The translations under genes and the position numbers were made by a program. A stretch of 64,000 nucleotides of DNA from Trichobilharzia szidati (lineage: Eukaryota > Platyhelminthes > Trematoda > Strigeidida > Schistosomatidae). Below the pieces are notes generated by a model. That model ran no database searches, had not been told where the DNA came from, and worked only from the letters and a program-made list of their open reading frames with translations. Of the stretch, positions 45,991 to 56,450 are shown piece after piece. Each line of letters begins with the position of its first letter. Within the stretch, counting starts at the first letter, position 1. The DNA lies in NCBI GenBank assembly GCA_944472155.2, contig OX235279.1:153224199-153288198 (forward strand). The letters are read 5' to 3'.

Positions 45991-46541
45991 AATGAAAGAA
46001 CTAAAAATGTTGGAAGTGAAGTGAATGAAGAAAATTTTATCAACTGAGAGATCAACCGTGATAACTTTAGGTTCAACAACTGAAAATTATTAACGGGATA
46101 CATTCTTCCTTTTAATTTACGCCAAAAAGCTACTGAACCATCTGTCAGTCAAAGTTACTCCTGATAGTAAACAATGGAAATAAATAGTTGTTCAGTTATA
46201 TTTAAAAGCAAATGTTTTGTTCACACGATTTTATAATAATTTGTGCGTCGGCTTATGCCACCACTTAAAACGAGTTTGACTTACAAAAACAAGTCTGTTT
46301 TGTGACATCTGTTTAGCTTCGTAATTGGTTTTATGGGGAGGAAGAATTGATAAAAATTAGAAAATAACACAATTTATTCAATTTGTGGAATAACTTATTA
46401 GTAAGATCGCTGTTTGACACGATGAAAAATCTCAAAAGAAGCTGTTTGTGTGAATAGCTACACAACTAATTGTGCCTCGTTATTCAACACAAAGTGAAGT
46501 TAAAGAAGTTAAGAATTGGAAAACAGAAGGAGGATAAATAC
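45991..46541. other. Stretch without recognised features
   Basis: Possibly decayed PLE sequence next to 45.99 kb, but no motif can be read. Confidence 0.35.
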
Positions 46542-46544
46542 AGT

Positions 46545-46795
46545 AACTGTGAACGTGAGTCAGTGGCTTAGCAGTAGAATGCTCGCCAACCGTGCATGTG
46601 GTTCGGGGTTCGATCACCACTCCTTTACTTCACTAAGTCAGCAATAAAACCGGTAAGGAGGGAAGGCTGGGTGTGAGGCTAGCAACTCCAACTAGTAAAA
46701 AATAAACACCTCTGCTACTGAAACTTCAAAGCTATAGCTTGAAGCCCTATGTCCTACTTGTAACATAAAGAAATACAATAATAATAAATAAAGAT
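46545..46795 (+). mobile_element. SINE-A copy
   Basis: Head GTGAGTCAGTGGCTTAGCAG, CGTGCATGTGGTTCGGGG and B-box GGGTTCGATCACC, GGTGTGAGGCTAGCAACTCC, tail AGCTTGAAGCCCTATGTCCT with a weakened hairpin, and end AAATACAATAATAATAAATA, which resembles the RTE tail more than other SINE-A ends do. Possible target words AACTGTGAAC and AATTGTGAAT flank it. Confidence 0.8.
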
Positions 46796-48505
46796 AATAA
46801 ATTGTGAATACGCTTTCAAAGTACCATCCAGTAATCGAACATCATTGGAGAAGAAAGATGCATCAAGAGAAAGAATGATCATGCAAGTGGGTAAACAAAT
46901 TCTAAATATCCCGATGACGTTATTTCTTGATCTCTAGTTCAAGTATTGTGCAGGTATATTTACGTACACATTATTTTACTTCTACCCCTCTTTTGAATGT
47001 TGAGTACTTCACATAAAATTAGAAAAGTGGAAATACAGATTTTGTTTTATTAGCTACAAAAATATAGGTTTTATCTAAAAATATATAACCAATAGAAATC
47101 ATTATTCACCAGCATCTGTCAATAAAAGTATGAAAACTAGAATTTGATCATCCTCAAAATATGGAAGTATCAAAGGAGAAGATAGTTTCAGACCTGAAAT
47201 TCAAGGGTAACACAGTGGGATATTGTCTAGAATCGCACAAGAATATGCTTGTCGGAAGAAAAAATTAGACGAATCCGTGGTTCACTTCTTGAGCACCTTT
47301 TTCTTACGCATGATTCCATATCAATGTAGAAATCTTTCAAAAGGATGTATGAGGTAATGAATGTCAAATCATTTAAAGAGTTACTGGGCACATCCGTTGT
47401 CCACAGCAGGTTCTGTTGCTATACAGACGAAAAACCATGAATTGTGCACACAGTAGCACTTCGTTCAGTCACTTTTACTCCTGTGTCCTTGAACTTGTTC
47501 TGGTCATGTACAGCGATTTTTCATATAATCTGTCTTCATTCGTTCTTAATTTCCTTTTTAAAATTCATTACTTTGTACATATTCTGAATCTTTTACTCTA
47601 TGAACAATATTGCTTTCTTCCATCGCTGACAGTTTTAGTAGTAATCAATTTTGAGTGGTACTCTTCACTTCAGATTGCTTAGGACTACTTGACTAAGCTT
47701 CGTAATCTACTTATTATTTTCCCTGATACAGAATTCCATATTTTTTATTACCAACTTCTATTAACTACTGACCCTTATAGATTTTACCGTTACCTATCGA
47801 AACTCTGTGTAACTGCACAGCTTTAAAGTGAAGTTACGAAAAGGATGCCCTCACCTGATCAATGTCTTTTTCATTTATGTCACATATTTTAAAATAGTTA
47901 TCTGTTTACTCTGCAATATATATGAAGCGAACGTGCTTTAAGACCGGAGTGGTACCTGTTCTGTATTATTCCAGCTGTGAAATTCAATGTTAAATAGCAG
48001 AAGACTAGGTTAAGTATCTTCAGCAAGTGATTTATCATCACTTTCAGACTGAATGTTTGAATACAGGAGTTTTAGTGAGTCATGTATAAAACAGTTTTTG
48101 GGCCAAATCATAAGAAATGAAAACTGTTCACCGATATTCAGAAACAGTGTATGTCAGCAATTTCAAAATCATGGGTTTAGATGAAATCAAGTCTTTCTGA
48201 GGAAATTTGAATACGGCAGTTGTATTCCAGAAGTATGTATTTTTGTGATCAAAATCTGTCTTTTTATCAGAAGTCCTTTTTCACTTCTTTGATCAAGGTT
48301 TACCGATCTTTGTCTGCTAAACAATTCCAGGGGCATTTCGTACATTCATACGCGGGTACGAATACAAATAACGTTTAAAAAAGAGTACTCAGTGAATAAG
48401 GACTTAAATATAACAATATATTTCCAATCATTTTATACATATATAGCATTTAAATAAGTAGTATGTTTAAAGCCATTTTCCTTGTGGTATATTGTTTTGC
48501 TTTTA
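46796..48505. other. AT-rich stretch without recognised features
   Basis: The hydrophobic frame 47416-47682 is T-rich and unsupported. Nothing else is recognised. Confidence 0.45.
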
Positions 48506-48509
48506 CCAG

Positions 48510-48677
48510 GTCTTTTGTCTAGAAAATGCTGGTTACTCTACTTATAAAAGTCATTACTTAATTCATGCATTAATTCATTGTTGCAGTTTACTGGATGTTT
48601 CTTCCCTCGAAAGGCACGCCTACTTACTTCTCCTTTTTCTTGTTATACTTTCTTTTCAATGTAGACGTAATTTTAAG
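48510..48677 (+). CDS. Weak candidate internal exon, hydrophobic
   Basis: 168 bp between an acceptor with a good pyrimidine tract (TTGCTTTTACCAG, ending 48509) and a donor (AAG then GTAATT from 48678). The open frame enters and leaves on codon boundaries: AGYSTYKSHYLIHALIHCCS, then LERHAYLLLLFLVILSFQC. The second half could be a membrane segment. The frame is T-rich, so chance is a real alternative, and no family is recognised. Confidence 0.2.
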
Positions 48678-49920
48678 GTAATTGGACAGGTACCAGAATG
48701 AGATTAATTGTAATAAATTAATGCGTACAATAGAATAGTGTTACACACAATGGCTACATTCTGCACTTTACAAACAAAGGAAGTGTTTAATCAACCGTAG
48801 CTGTTTTCCCCTTTTTTGTTTCCTCACTAATAAAACTGTATACAAAAGGTTGCTTTGTAAGTTTTCTTTCTTTTTTTCTTCTGAATACAGTAAGGAATAT
48901 TTTCAGCTCAGTGGTTCAGAAAAGGCGATTGAATAAGTTTCAATATTAAGATGAAATAAACAGCTTTATCAATCACATAAGCAAAAAAAAAGAGAAATAA
49001 TTTAATATTCATTAGTTTCACGTAAAAGAATATTTTCCAGGCCTCCATTTACTACTAATGAAAAGGTGATTTAATCACATTTTATGTGCACGCTTAAAAT
49101 TTTAACATTATATTGTCTCAGGAAAACACGACTAAACTTGCGTTTCGGTAGGAAAACTGCTAATCGAACGGCTCGTGTTATTAGCCGGATTAAATGTTAT
49201 CATATTATTTCTGCCGATATTACTGAGTGGAATTCTTGTGTTATTTGTTCTATCCCTTAGGTATGCAGAGTAGGATACCTAAATTATGTCGAGCAATTTA
49301 GTTTTATAGTTTTAGACGAGAAATAATAAATAAGACAGCACGCATACACTACTGATCCATATAAGTTGTTGGAAGTAAGTGAAGTCATTCAGCAGTGACC
49401 GCCTGTTGGTTTCAAATCCCAGCTCGTTAGTAATGTACAGGGTTAGATAAATCTCAGGAAGAAAATAAATGTAAACCAGGCAAATTTCGGTTAGCTGTTT
49501 AAGCTGAATGGTAGAACACAGATTTCAACTCCGTTATTTTGCAAGTAACGCAGTTCGAGGAAAAGATTCATCCCTATTTCTTTTGGAAACCAAAGCTGTT
49601 TACGTCGAAATATGTATTCATTGTAATGCCATAAATGATAATTAAGAAAACCAGACTGATATTTTTAATTTCATGTGAGTTTAAGTAGACTTCAGTTTAA
49701 AAGGATCAATTTGGTCCAGGTGAATTATCATACCTTCAGTCTGATACTTCCATATACCATATATTGTTGTTATTATCGACTATCAGATCATATGATAGGA
49801 TTTTTCAATACCAGTGTAAATGAATGCTACTGTTATGCCCAAATGGAACTATCAAATAGTGTAGTATCAGATAGTCCAGTCCATTGAAAGAATTCAAGAC
49901 CATGTTTATTTGCTAGACAT
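48678..49920. other. AT-rich stretch without recognised features
   Basis: A weak B-box-like word (GGTTTCAAATCCC) lies near 49411 but no A-box or family match supports a tRNA or SINE. Confidence 0.4.
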
Positions 49921-49924
49921 TTTG

Positions 49925-50245
49925 TTTATTGCCCAACAAATATGCAAAAGGAGATGGAGATGGATTGGATGTGTGCTGAGGGGTCATTCAGATGATATAG
50001 TTTTTGGGATGCCCTCCGGTGGAACCTTAAGTGACAGGCCATGGGTTGAAAGTCTAAGAGTGGCATGAAGAGGATTTTGTAAGGAGGAAATACAAGCTTC
50101 TGGGTAGTCATACTGTGGTGAGAGCTGACTGCTAGCCAAAGTTGGTAGACAGTAATTGACGTCAGTGTTTATGTCCCCAATATTGGTGGTGAGAAAATGA
50201 GAACAAAGGCTTTGCGTAGGCGGACACAGTAAGCATATGGATGAT
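49925..50245 (+). mobile_element. LINE C-terminal fragment of a third, diverged RTE-like family
   Basis: Plus strand reads KRRWRWIGCVLRGHSDDIVF, then GTLSDRPWVESLRVA and KEEIQASG, the R-R-W-x-W-I-G-H-x-L-R and G-R-P-x-x-x-W pattern common at the C-terminus of RTE and related LINEs. It does not match the other copies of this window at the DNA level. No 3' tail is recognised. Confidence 0.6.
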
Positions 50246-50418
50246 CTGACACAGCCACAAAGAGATGCAAGGTTAACTTTCTGCGACAAACAACCAATCA
50301 AAAGACTGTATTTTCTACTAACAATAATCTATGATAATGTATATTAAAATCTATAAATATGTGTTGATTTTCCTTAATAAACGATCTGTTGCCTGGCCCT
50401 TGTCTTCTGTTGTTACAG

Positions 50419-50629
50419 TAGAACTAGTAGAGGGGAAACTGAAATGTACATGCCACTGAAATTGCTACATCGAAACATATCACAACAAAGAATAACGAAT
50501 AAATTGAATATTTCAAATTCTGTATTTGATTGTCTTCAACAGCTTTTTCGGTACCAGAATGTGATTGTTTTAGCAGGAAAATTAAATCAAAGAAACCCAT
50601 TTTTTGTAAAGCTTACAGATTTAAATTAG
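50419..50629 (+). CDS. Candidate terminal exon of an unknown gene
   Basis: A strong acceptor (CCCTTGTCTTCTGTTGTTACAG, ending 50418, with a long pyrimidine tract) opens into 69 codons without a stop, ending TAG at 50627-50629. Part of the reading is NISNSVFDCLQQLFRYQNVI and VLAGKLNQRNPFFVKLTDLN. The composition is balanced and unlike the repeats of the window. No family is recognised, and no clear AATAAA follows within a few hundred bases; a variant (CATAAA near 50635) is close. If real, it would be the 3' end of a plus-strand gene with upstream exons beyond recognition here. Confidence 0.35.
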
Positions 50630-50632
50630 CCA

Positions 50633-51118
50633 CATAAAACCTCTCGAGTTTTGGAACCATAAGCATCGTCATATCGAAGACACTGAATTTTTCTTAACCT
50701 TTCATCAGGTTCTCTCTGGAAATGCAGAATTATGGAACTGCGATACAGTTAATCACTTCGTGGTATTGTTACTTTTTTGAATCCACACCTGAGGTTATCT
50801 TAGGGTTCAGTTTAGGCGTCTTTTCCAGAGATACCTTTTGAGATGGAAGCATAAAATAAGAAATTACCAAATGAAACAGTTACTTAGTGAGAAGGTTGTG
50901 AGGTAGAATCGTACATCACTGAAACTTGTAAAGTTAGTGGTTTCAGGCCTGCTTGTTTAACAAAGTAGTGGTGTGAACCACCATCATCGTTGTTTAAATG
51001 ATTTTCCTATTACTTTGAAATGGTTTCTTCAAACTTCAGGTGGAAATATCAAGGGCTTGTCAGGAAACGTCAAACTAAGTATTCATATTCTAGTGTTGGT
51101 TTGTAAAGATTTGATTGG
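50633..51118. other. Stretch without recognised features
   Basis: Possible 3' untranslated sequence of the candidate exon before it; nothing specific is seen. Confidence 0.35.
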
Positions 51119-51296
51119 TTACAGGATTTTCATCATTAGCTGACATCAGTTAGAGAACCATTGGAAAACCTGGAAGTACTGGACGGCTGTTTCGTCCTAG
51201 TTTGGGACTCTTCATCAGTACGCACTCACCGGGATTCGAACCCAGGACCTTCTGGTTACAAGGCGAGCTCGTATACGATTAAGCCACTGGGACCCG
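51119..51296 (-). mobile_element. SINE-D: tRNA-like head joined to a hammerhead
   Basis: Minus strand: GGGTCCCAGTGGCTTAATCG (A-box side, 51277-51295), CGAGCTCGCCTTGTAACCAG, B-box CTGGGTTCGAATCCCGGTGA (about 51229-51247), then directly the hammerhead (51176-51221) and a 3' part TTCCAGGTTTTCCAATGGTT ... GATGAAAATCC. The order head, ribozyme, short 3' part equals that of Sm-alpha-like elements, but the sequences differ. The head resembles a leucine- or serine-type tRNA in its B-box region only by eye. Confidence 0.8.
51176..51221 (-). ncRNA. Hammerhead ribozyme, type I, well-kept fold
   Basis: A 46-nt fold: helix I GTACTG/CAGTAC (six perfect pairs), core ATGAAGA, helix II GTCC/GGAC with loop CAAACTA, GAAA, helix III of two pairs closed by AGCC, cleavage triplet GTC. 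All core positions fit except that position 3 is A instead of C. A second register that uses CTGATGA as core would leave three extra bases before helix II and a three-base helix I. Cleavage would fall after position 51182 on the minus strand. Confidence 0.85.
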
Positions 51297-51404
51297 ATCC
51301 AATGGCCCATGAATTCTAACTTCTGCCAATTCATGACGTAGTGCGACCGCTAGCCAATTTGTTGAGAGGCCTACTTTACAATTAGCCTATGATTTGTTTC
51401 TATT

Positions 51405-51592
51405 TATTTTTTGATTATAGCCTGATTCCACACCGTGCTTTTGGTACAAGTATGGAATTTTCAGCATGTGATATCAGTAGCCCAAATTTTGCAGGCCAAC
51501 CATTGATATCAGGTGTGCGTCGTCATGGGATTGAACCTCGGACCATGTGCGTGGTCGGCGAGAGTCCTAACCGCTGTGCCACCAACGCACAA
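51405..51592 (-). mobile_element. SINE-B copy
   Basis: Minus strand: GTGCGTTGGTGGCACAGCGG, GACCACGCACATGGTCCGAG, B-box GGTTCAATCCCATG (two changes), TGATATCAATGGTTGGCCTG, GCTACTGATATCACATGCTG, then TGGAATCAGGCTATAATCAA and an A/T-rich end. Full length with moderate decay. Confidence 0.87.
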
Positions 51593-51958
51593 TATATTCA
51601 CCTATACTAAAGAATATAGCTGGATATTCACTGATATAGAAGACTGCTGAAACTTGAAAAAGTTTAAAACTACAATTTTTATGATATTGTGACTTTGTGA
51701 CAGCGAGTCATATTTTGTTACTCTTACCTAAGAGATCTACATATTTAAAGCAATTGAAGAAATATAGGTTTCACAAGAAATAGCTTGAATGAACATAGAT
51801 TCATATCTAAAGTCATTATACGAACTCTGATCAATATTTAATGAAGTAGTTACTCAATAACTGGGTGCTGAATGGAAAGTAGACATTGCACAAAAATTAT
51901 CTTTTTATATATCTCAGTGAAACTAAAATAAGTTATCCGTATGATTTTGCCTAACTGA
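51593..51958. other. AT-rich stretch without recognised features
   Basis: No coding frame or repeat is supported up to the RTE start. Confidence 0.4.
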
Positions 51959-54130
51959 AATTTTGGAAATCAGGACACAAAGGACATCTTCACTGCAAGC
52001 ATAAAAGACAAAGCCGAGACACGAATCAACACTGGCGAAGAGGTCAGCGTCGAAAAGCACTGGAACAACTTGAAAACAGTGTGGAGTCAAACCTGCATGG
52101 AAGTTCTAGGCAGAAAGAAGAGACAGGACAAACAGTGGCTCACTAGGGACACTTGGAAACTAATAGAAGAGAGAGGGATGGTGAAACAAAAGATTCTCCA
52201 GTGCACTGATGAGCAACAAAAACAGGATTTGAATGCAAGCTACAAGACACTGAACAAAAGGGTAAAGAAGAGTGCCAGGGAAGACAAAAGAAAATATTAT
52301 GAAGCCATGGCAAGTGAGGCAGAACAAGCTGCAGGCGAAGGAGACCTCGCAACACTCTACCAAACAACTAGGTACCTATCGGGCAAACGTTTGACACAAA
52401 TCAAGCCGGTGAAGGATGACAACGGAAAGTCACTCACCAAAGAAGTGGAGCGAAGGAAACACTGGGCTGAACACTTCAAAAGACTCCTAAATCGACCACC
52501 ACCTACAACACGACCAACAGAGCTACCAGTGAACACCAACCCCCCGACGAAATCAGAAGTCCTGAAGGCAATCAAGATGCTAAAAGCTGGAAAAGAAGCA
52601 GGACCAGATGGAATCGCAGCAGAAGCGTTGAAAATGGACCCAGTGACAACAGCGGACTTGATGACGCCACTACTGGAGAAGGTGTGGAAAGAAGGCAAAG
52701 TACCCGAGGATTGGAAGAAAGGATACTTATTCAAACCACCAAAGAAAGGAGACCTAAGTCAATGCAAGAACTGGCGCGGAATTATGCTCCTGTCCATCCC
52801 AAGCAAAATACTAAGCCGCATCATCCTGGAGAGAATCAAACATGCCCTGAATGAAAAACTTCGACCGGAACAGGCTGGATTCAGGAGTAACAAGTCATGT
52901 ATTGATCAGATCGCCACATTACGGATCATCATTGAACAAAGTTTGGAATGGCAGTCACCTCTCTATCTCAACTTCATCGACTTTGAAAAGGCCTTCGACA
53001 GCGTCGATCGAGAGGTGGTTTGGAAACTACTTCGCTACTACGGGGTGCCACCGACAATCATACACCTCATCCAACAGCTGTACAACAATGCTGCATGCCA
53101 AGTAATCCACAACGGGAAACTCACGGAATCCTTCGAAGTGAGAACAGGAGTAAGACAAGGCTGCCTACTATCGCCAATGATTTTCCTGATCGCAGTAGAC
53201 TGGATAATGCGACAAACAGCGGGCAATGAGGAAACAGGCATAAAATGGACTCACACAAAAACTTGGAGGATCTTGACTTCGCCGATGATATATGTCTGAT
53301 TTCCCACAAACTGGAAGATATGCAAGCGAAAAGCAACAAGTTGGCAGAAGAAGCATCAAAGATAGGACCTCACTTCAGGTGAACATAGATAAAACAGAGG
53401 TGATGAAGATTCCTGGGCAACACCATCAACAGCAACAACAACAACAGACAACGATCAGCATAAATGGAAGGAACCTGAAAGAAACAACCTCTTTTACCTA
53501 CTTACCTGGGAAGCATCGTTTCAACTACAGGCAGACGGAACTGACGAGGATATCAAAGCAAGAATCGGAAAAGCAAGACAAGCTTTCACTACTCTCAAGT
53601 CTGTGTGGAGGTCAACAACACTCAGCATCAAAAATAAGATCCGGATTTTCAACTCCAATGTGAAGTCAGTCAGTGCTACTATACGGATCAGAGACTTGCA
53701 CTGCGCGTCATAAAGAGCATCTCAAACAAACTACAGACCTTCATTAACAGTTGTCTTCGCTCAATACTCAAGATCAGATGGCCGGCCAGAAAAGATCAGC
53801 AACAGAGATCTCTGGCATTGAGCGAACCAACACACCAGGAACCGATTGTGAAACAAATAGGCAGGAAGAAATGGAGATGGATTGGCCATACTCTGAGGAA
53901 ACCATCAAGTGACATCACTAGACAAGCCATTGCTCGAGTGGAACCCGAAAGGGAAGCGGCGAGTTGGTCGTCAGTGCAAGGGTGACTTGGAGGTCATGTG
54001 AAGAGGAGATGAAAACGTGTGGGCAGACATGGAGCCAGGTGAAGACTCTAGCAGAGAAGCGAACGCAATGGAGACGCACGGCTGAATCCCTATGTTCCTC
54101 TAGGAATTAAAGGATACAATAATAATAATA
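51959..54130 (+). mobile_element. RTE-clade LINE, largest RT-bearing copy, 5' truncated
   Basis: The copy starts in the linker after the endonuclease (DTKDIFTASIKDKAETRINT, 51974) and runs through the whole RT to the 3' end: GACGCACGGCTGAATCCCTA, hairpin TTCC-TCTA-GGAA (54095-54106) and tail ATACAATAATAATAATA. The open RT frame lasts to 53299 and later parts are in other frames: FADDICLISHK at 53279, QVNIDKTEVMK at 53370-53410, and the thumb from about 53520. The three 3' ends at 36, 44 and 54 kb are almost the same, so this family moved last among the LINEs here. The endonuclease is missing, so it cannot jump by itself. Confidence 0.93.
51974..53299 (+). pseudogene. RTE reverse transcriptase, frameshifted before the FADD motif
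   Basis: 442 codons are open from the linker. Seen in order: WLTRDTWKLIEERGMVKQ, KHWAEHFKRLLNRP (52460), KAGKEAGPDGIAAEALKM (52580-52640), PEDWKKGYLFKPPKKGDL, NWRGIMLLSIPSKILSRIIL (52770), RPEQAGFRSNKSCIDQI (52865-52910), NFIDFEKAFDSVDREVVW (motif A, 52970-53022), RTGVRQGCLLSPMIFLIAVD (motif B, 53140-53200). Then an apparent one-base loss near 53250 shifts the frame just before FADD (motif C, 53279-53290). In live RTEs this enzyme copies the element RNA at the nicked target. There is no intact start codon because the copy is 5' truncated; the frame has no stop back to 51959. Confidence 0.92.
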
Positions 54131-54780
54131 TGATAGTTACAAGGTAAGTCATGATCCATAGAAAGTTACTTTAATAAAGTAAGTGCATGAATTGAGACTT
54201 TGACACAGAGATTCTTAGTGGGACTAGTAATATATCCTGTTCAGCAAGTCACAAAAATAATATACAAGTTAGCCGTAAACGCTCACTATCAAAATCACCA
54301 GGTGTGTTCTAATCGAATACTTTTATGAAAATTTCCCCTGAAGTTAATGAGAAATTATTACACAGAGTTGCTTATGATGTATTTAACCTCACGAATGCAT
54401 GACTGGACATGTTAATGTATAATGGTTCAATTAAGTTTCCTGACCAAGTGATTAGCTTGGCCAACGAACAGTGCAATGTTCGTTAGGTAAAGGAAATAAG
54501 GTGTTCACTTTGCCATGACTTATAAAACTTGTTTGCATCCTTGAATAATATTCTACATTCATCTTTTTATGAAAGAGGTGATTAGACTCTTTTGTCATTT
54601 AAATTAAAAGAAACACTTTTCTTTCTGAAAAAAGTGTTTTTCTACCCAGTTCAGATGTATAACATGCATTCTACTGCCAGTGTAAATATCCGCTGTTTTG
54701 ACACAATTTCCAGTCTTATCACAAAAACATCTTTTTATAAAGCTGGGATTATTCCACATGTACATCTAAACCATTTGTTA
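54131..54780. other. AT-rich stretch without recognised features
   Basis: No coding frame or repeat is supported. Confidence 0.4.
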
Positions 54781-54784
54781 TCGT

Positions 54785-55018
54785 GCGTGTCAGCAGTTCA
54801 TTGGTAGAATGCAAGTCAACCATGTATGTGGTCCGCGGTTTGATTCCGGGCCGACACATCCTTAGACTTCACTTAGCCGGTAGTAATCCTGATGAATTTG
54901 GGAAGTTAGGGATGAGGTTAACAGTCTCATCACGTAGAAATAGAATATCACCACTACTCTGCGACTTCACAGCTGCAGATTGAAGCGCAATTTTCTGCTC
55001 AGAACTCAAAAGAATAAA
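54785..55018 (+). mobile_element. SINE-A copy, diverged
   Basis: Head GTGCGTGTCAGCAGTTCATT with GGTAGAATGC, CCATGTATGTGGTCCGCGG, B-box GGTTTGATTCCGG, GGGATGAGGTTAACAGTCTC and the tail GCAGATTGAAGCGCAATTTT, ending CAAAAGAATAAAATAG. The 3' hairpin is lost. It is an older member than the 55.5 kb copy. Confidence 0.72.
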
Positions 55019-55487
55019 ATAGAGTAAACTGTCCTATATGAAACCTAAATCATTGGTATATTGACCTTCACATGATAATACAGAAAACTGAGTATTCGTT
55101 AAGACAGAATGTTCTGTATTAATAAGACCATATATTTAGTTTCCTCCTCACCTTTTAAGAAGAAAAGATAAACGCACATATGTATTGAAAATATTCTCTG
55201 TTATTTCAGTATGATGCTGTTTTAAGAGTACAGTTGCCGCAGATTGCCAATGAAGATGCGGGAAAATATTTCCGATAAGAATTGCTTTCGTGCAGAATTA
55301 TTGGATACGAATCTCGACTGGATTGGATTGACCATATTGTCTGCAGTCAATCTACTCCTCGTGAGTCTTGGATAGCATATCTAAAGGATTGTCAACCAGG
55401 AAGAACTATATTTGCATAAAACTGTATATTACTGATCGATAGAGATGAGTAGCTGTACACCACTCATATCAACCGGTAGTGCCTAAT

Positions 55488-55718
55488 TTTTTTTTCCTTC
55501 ACGTTCCCAGTGGAACATAGGGCTTCAAGCCAGTGGCTTGAAGTTTCTGTAGCAGTGTTTATTTTACAGGATGTGGTTGCTAGCCTCATGCCCAACCTTT
55601 CCTCTTCACCAGCATTATTTCTGGCTTAGCGAGGTAAAGGAGTGCGTCGGCCGGGGATCGAACCCCGGACCATGTGCATGGTCGGCGAGCGTCCTAAACA
55701 CTATGCCACCGACGCACT
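55488..55718 (-). mobile_element. SINE-A, complete, with 12-bp target duplication
   Basis: Minus strand: AGTGCGTCGGTGGCATAGTG, GACGCTCGCCGACCATGCAC, ATGGTCCGGGGTTCGATCCC, GGCATGAGGCTAGCAACCAC, GCTTGAAGCCCTATGTTCCA, hairpin GTTCC-ACTG-GGAAC (55504-55517 region), end GTGAAGGAAAAAAAA. The flanks GTAGTGCCTAAT (55476-55487 and 55719-55730) are identical. It is the best example in the window for reading the family consensus. Confidence 0.95.
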
Positions 55719-55739
55719 GTAGTGCCTAATAGCCAGATC

Positions 55740-55850
55740 AATGTGGTCCAAATACTGGGCGACATTTTCGCTCGTTTGGGACTGATCTTATGAGCAGTGT
55801 ATCTAACGTGACTCAGCTCAGAGAACGAAATCACTGCAAACCACCCTATT
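55740..55850 (+). repeat. Possible PLE group beta 3' end relic
   Basis: GACATTTTCGCTCGTTTGGG and GACTCAGCTCAGAGAACGAA recall the CAGCTCAGAGAAC block at PLE 3' ends (23.2 kb, 62.1 kb). It is too short and decayed to be certain. Confidence 0.3.
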
Positions 55851-56270
55851 ATTCTAGCCAGCTGCCTCACAACTTACTAATTTTGAATCTGATTTGGGAA
55901 GTAGTCAAGTTCACAAAACTAACAGTGGATTACTTTATCATTAAGTGCAGAAATCACTTTTAAAGTTACGGTTATTTAATGGCTCATTTTATGTGGTCAC
56001 AGCTTACTAATTATTGAAACCAGTCAGGGGAGGGAAGCTAGACACTTGTCAGCTAGCGAAAATATATTTAGAATGGTTTCTACTTTAATTTCTGCTGCTA
56101 CACCAAGCACTGTTTTTAGTCTGTACTAGGCGAAAGCTCATGCTGAATCATAAAAGAATTCAATAGTTACGTTCACGCGTGGGTCTCCGCAGGTCATAAA
56201 ATGCATAACTCCTGAATATTGTTTGATGTCTGCTATCCATCGCTTCATGATACAATATTCTTATGCTAGG

Positions 56271-56450
56271 CGTTGTGCGTCGGTGGCACAGTGGTTAGGA
56301 CTCTCGCCGACCATGCACATGGTCCGGGGTTCGATCCCCTACCGACGCACACCCGATATCTATGGTTGGCCTGCAAAATTTAGGCTACCGATATCCATGC
56401 TGAAAATGCCATACTTGTACTGTGTGGCATCAATCTGCAATCAAAAATAA
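56271..56450 (+). mobile_element. SINE-B, complete
   Basis: Head TGTGCGTCGGTGGCACAGTG, GTTAGGACTCTCGCCGACCA, TGCACATGGTCCGGGGTTCG, then CCGACGCACACCCGATATCT, ATGGTTGGCCTGCAAAATTT, CCGATATCCATGCTGAAAAT, GCCATACTTGTACTGTGTGG and CAATCTGCAATCAAAAATAA. It keeps both pol III boxes and the longest body of the family in the window. Confidence 0.92.

Noticed and set aside
49340..49450. A further tRNA-like element
   Set aside because: Only a weak B-box-like word is present; no A-box at the right distance and no family match.
52070..53299. A cellular gene, because of the long open frame
   Set aside because: Motifs and the repeat 3' end show it is an RTE reverse transcriptase; the same DNA recurs at 36, 44 and 61.7 kb.
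52143..53359. Open frames of 60-125 codons on the minus strand across the RTE
   Set aside because: They mirror the RT reading frame and have no motifs of their own.
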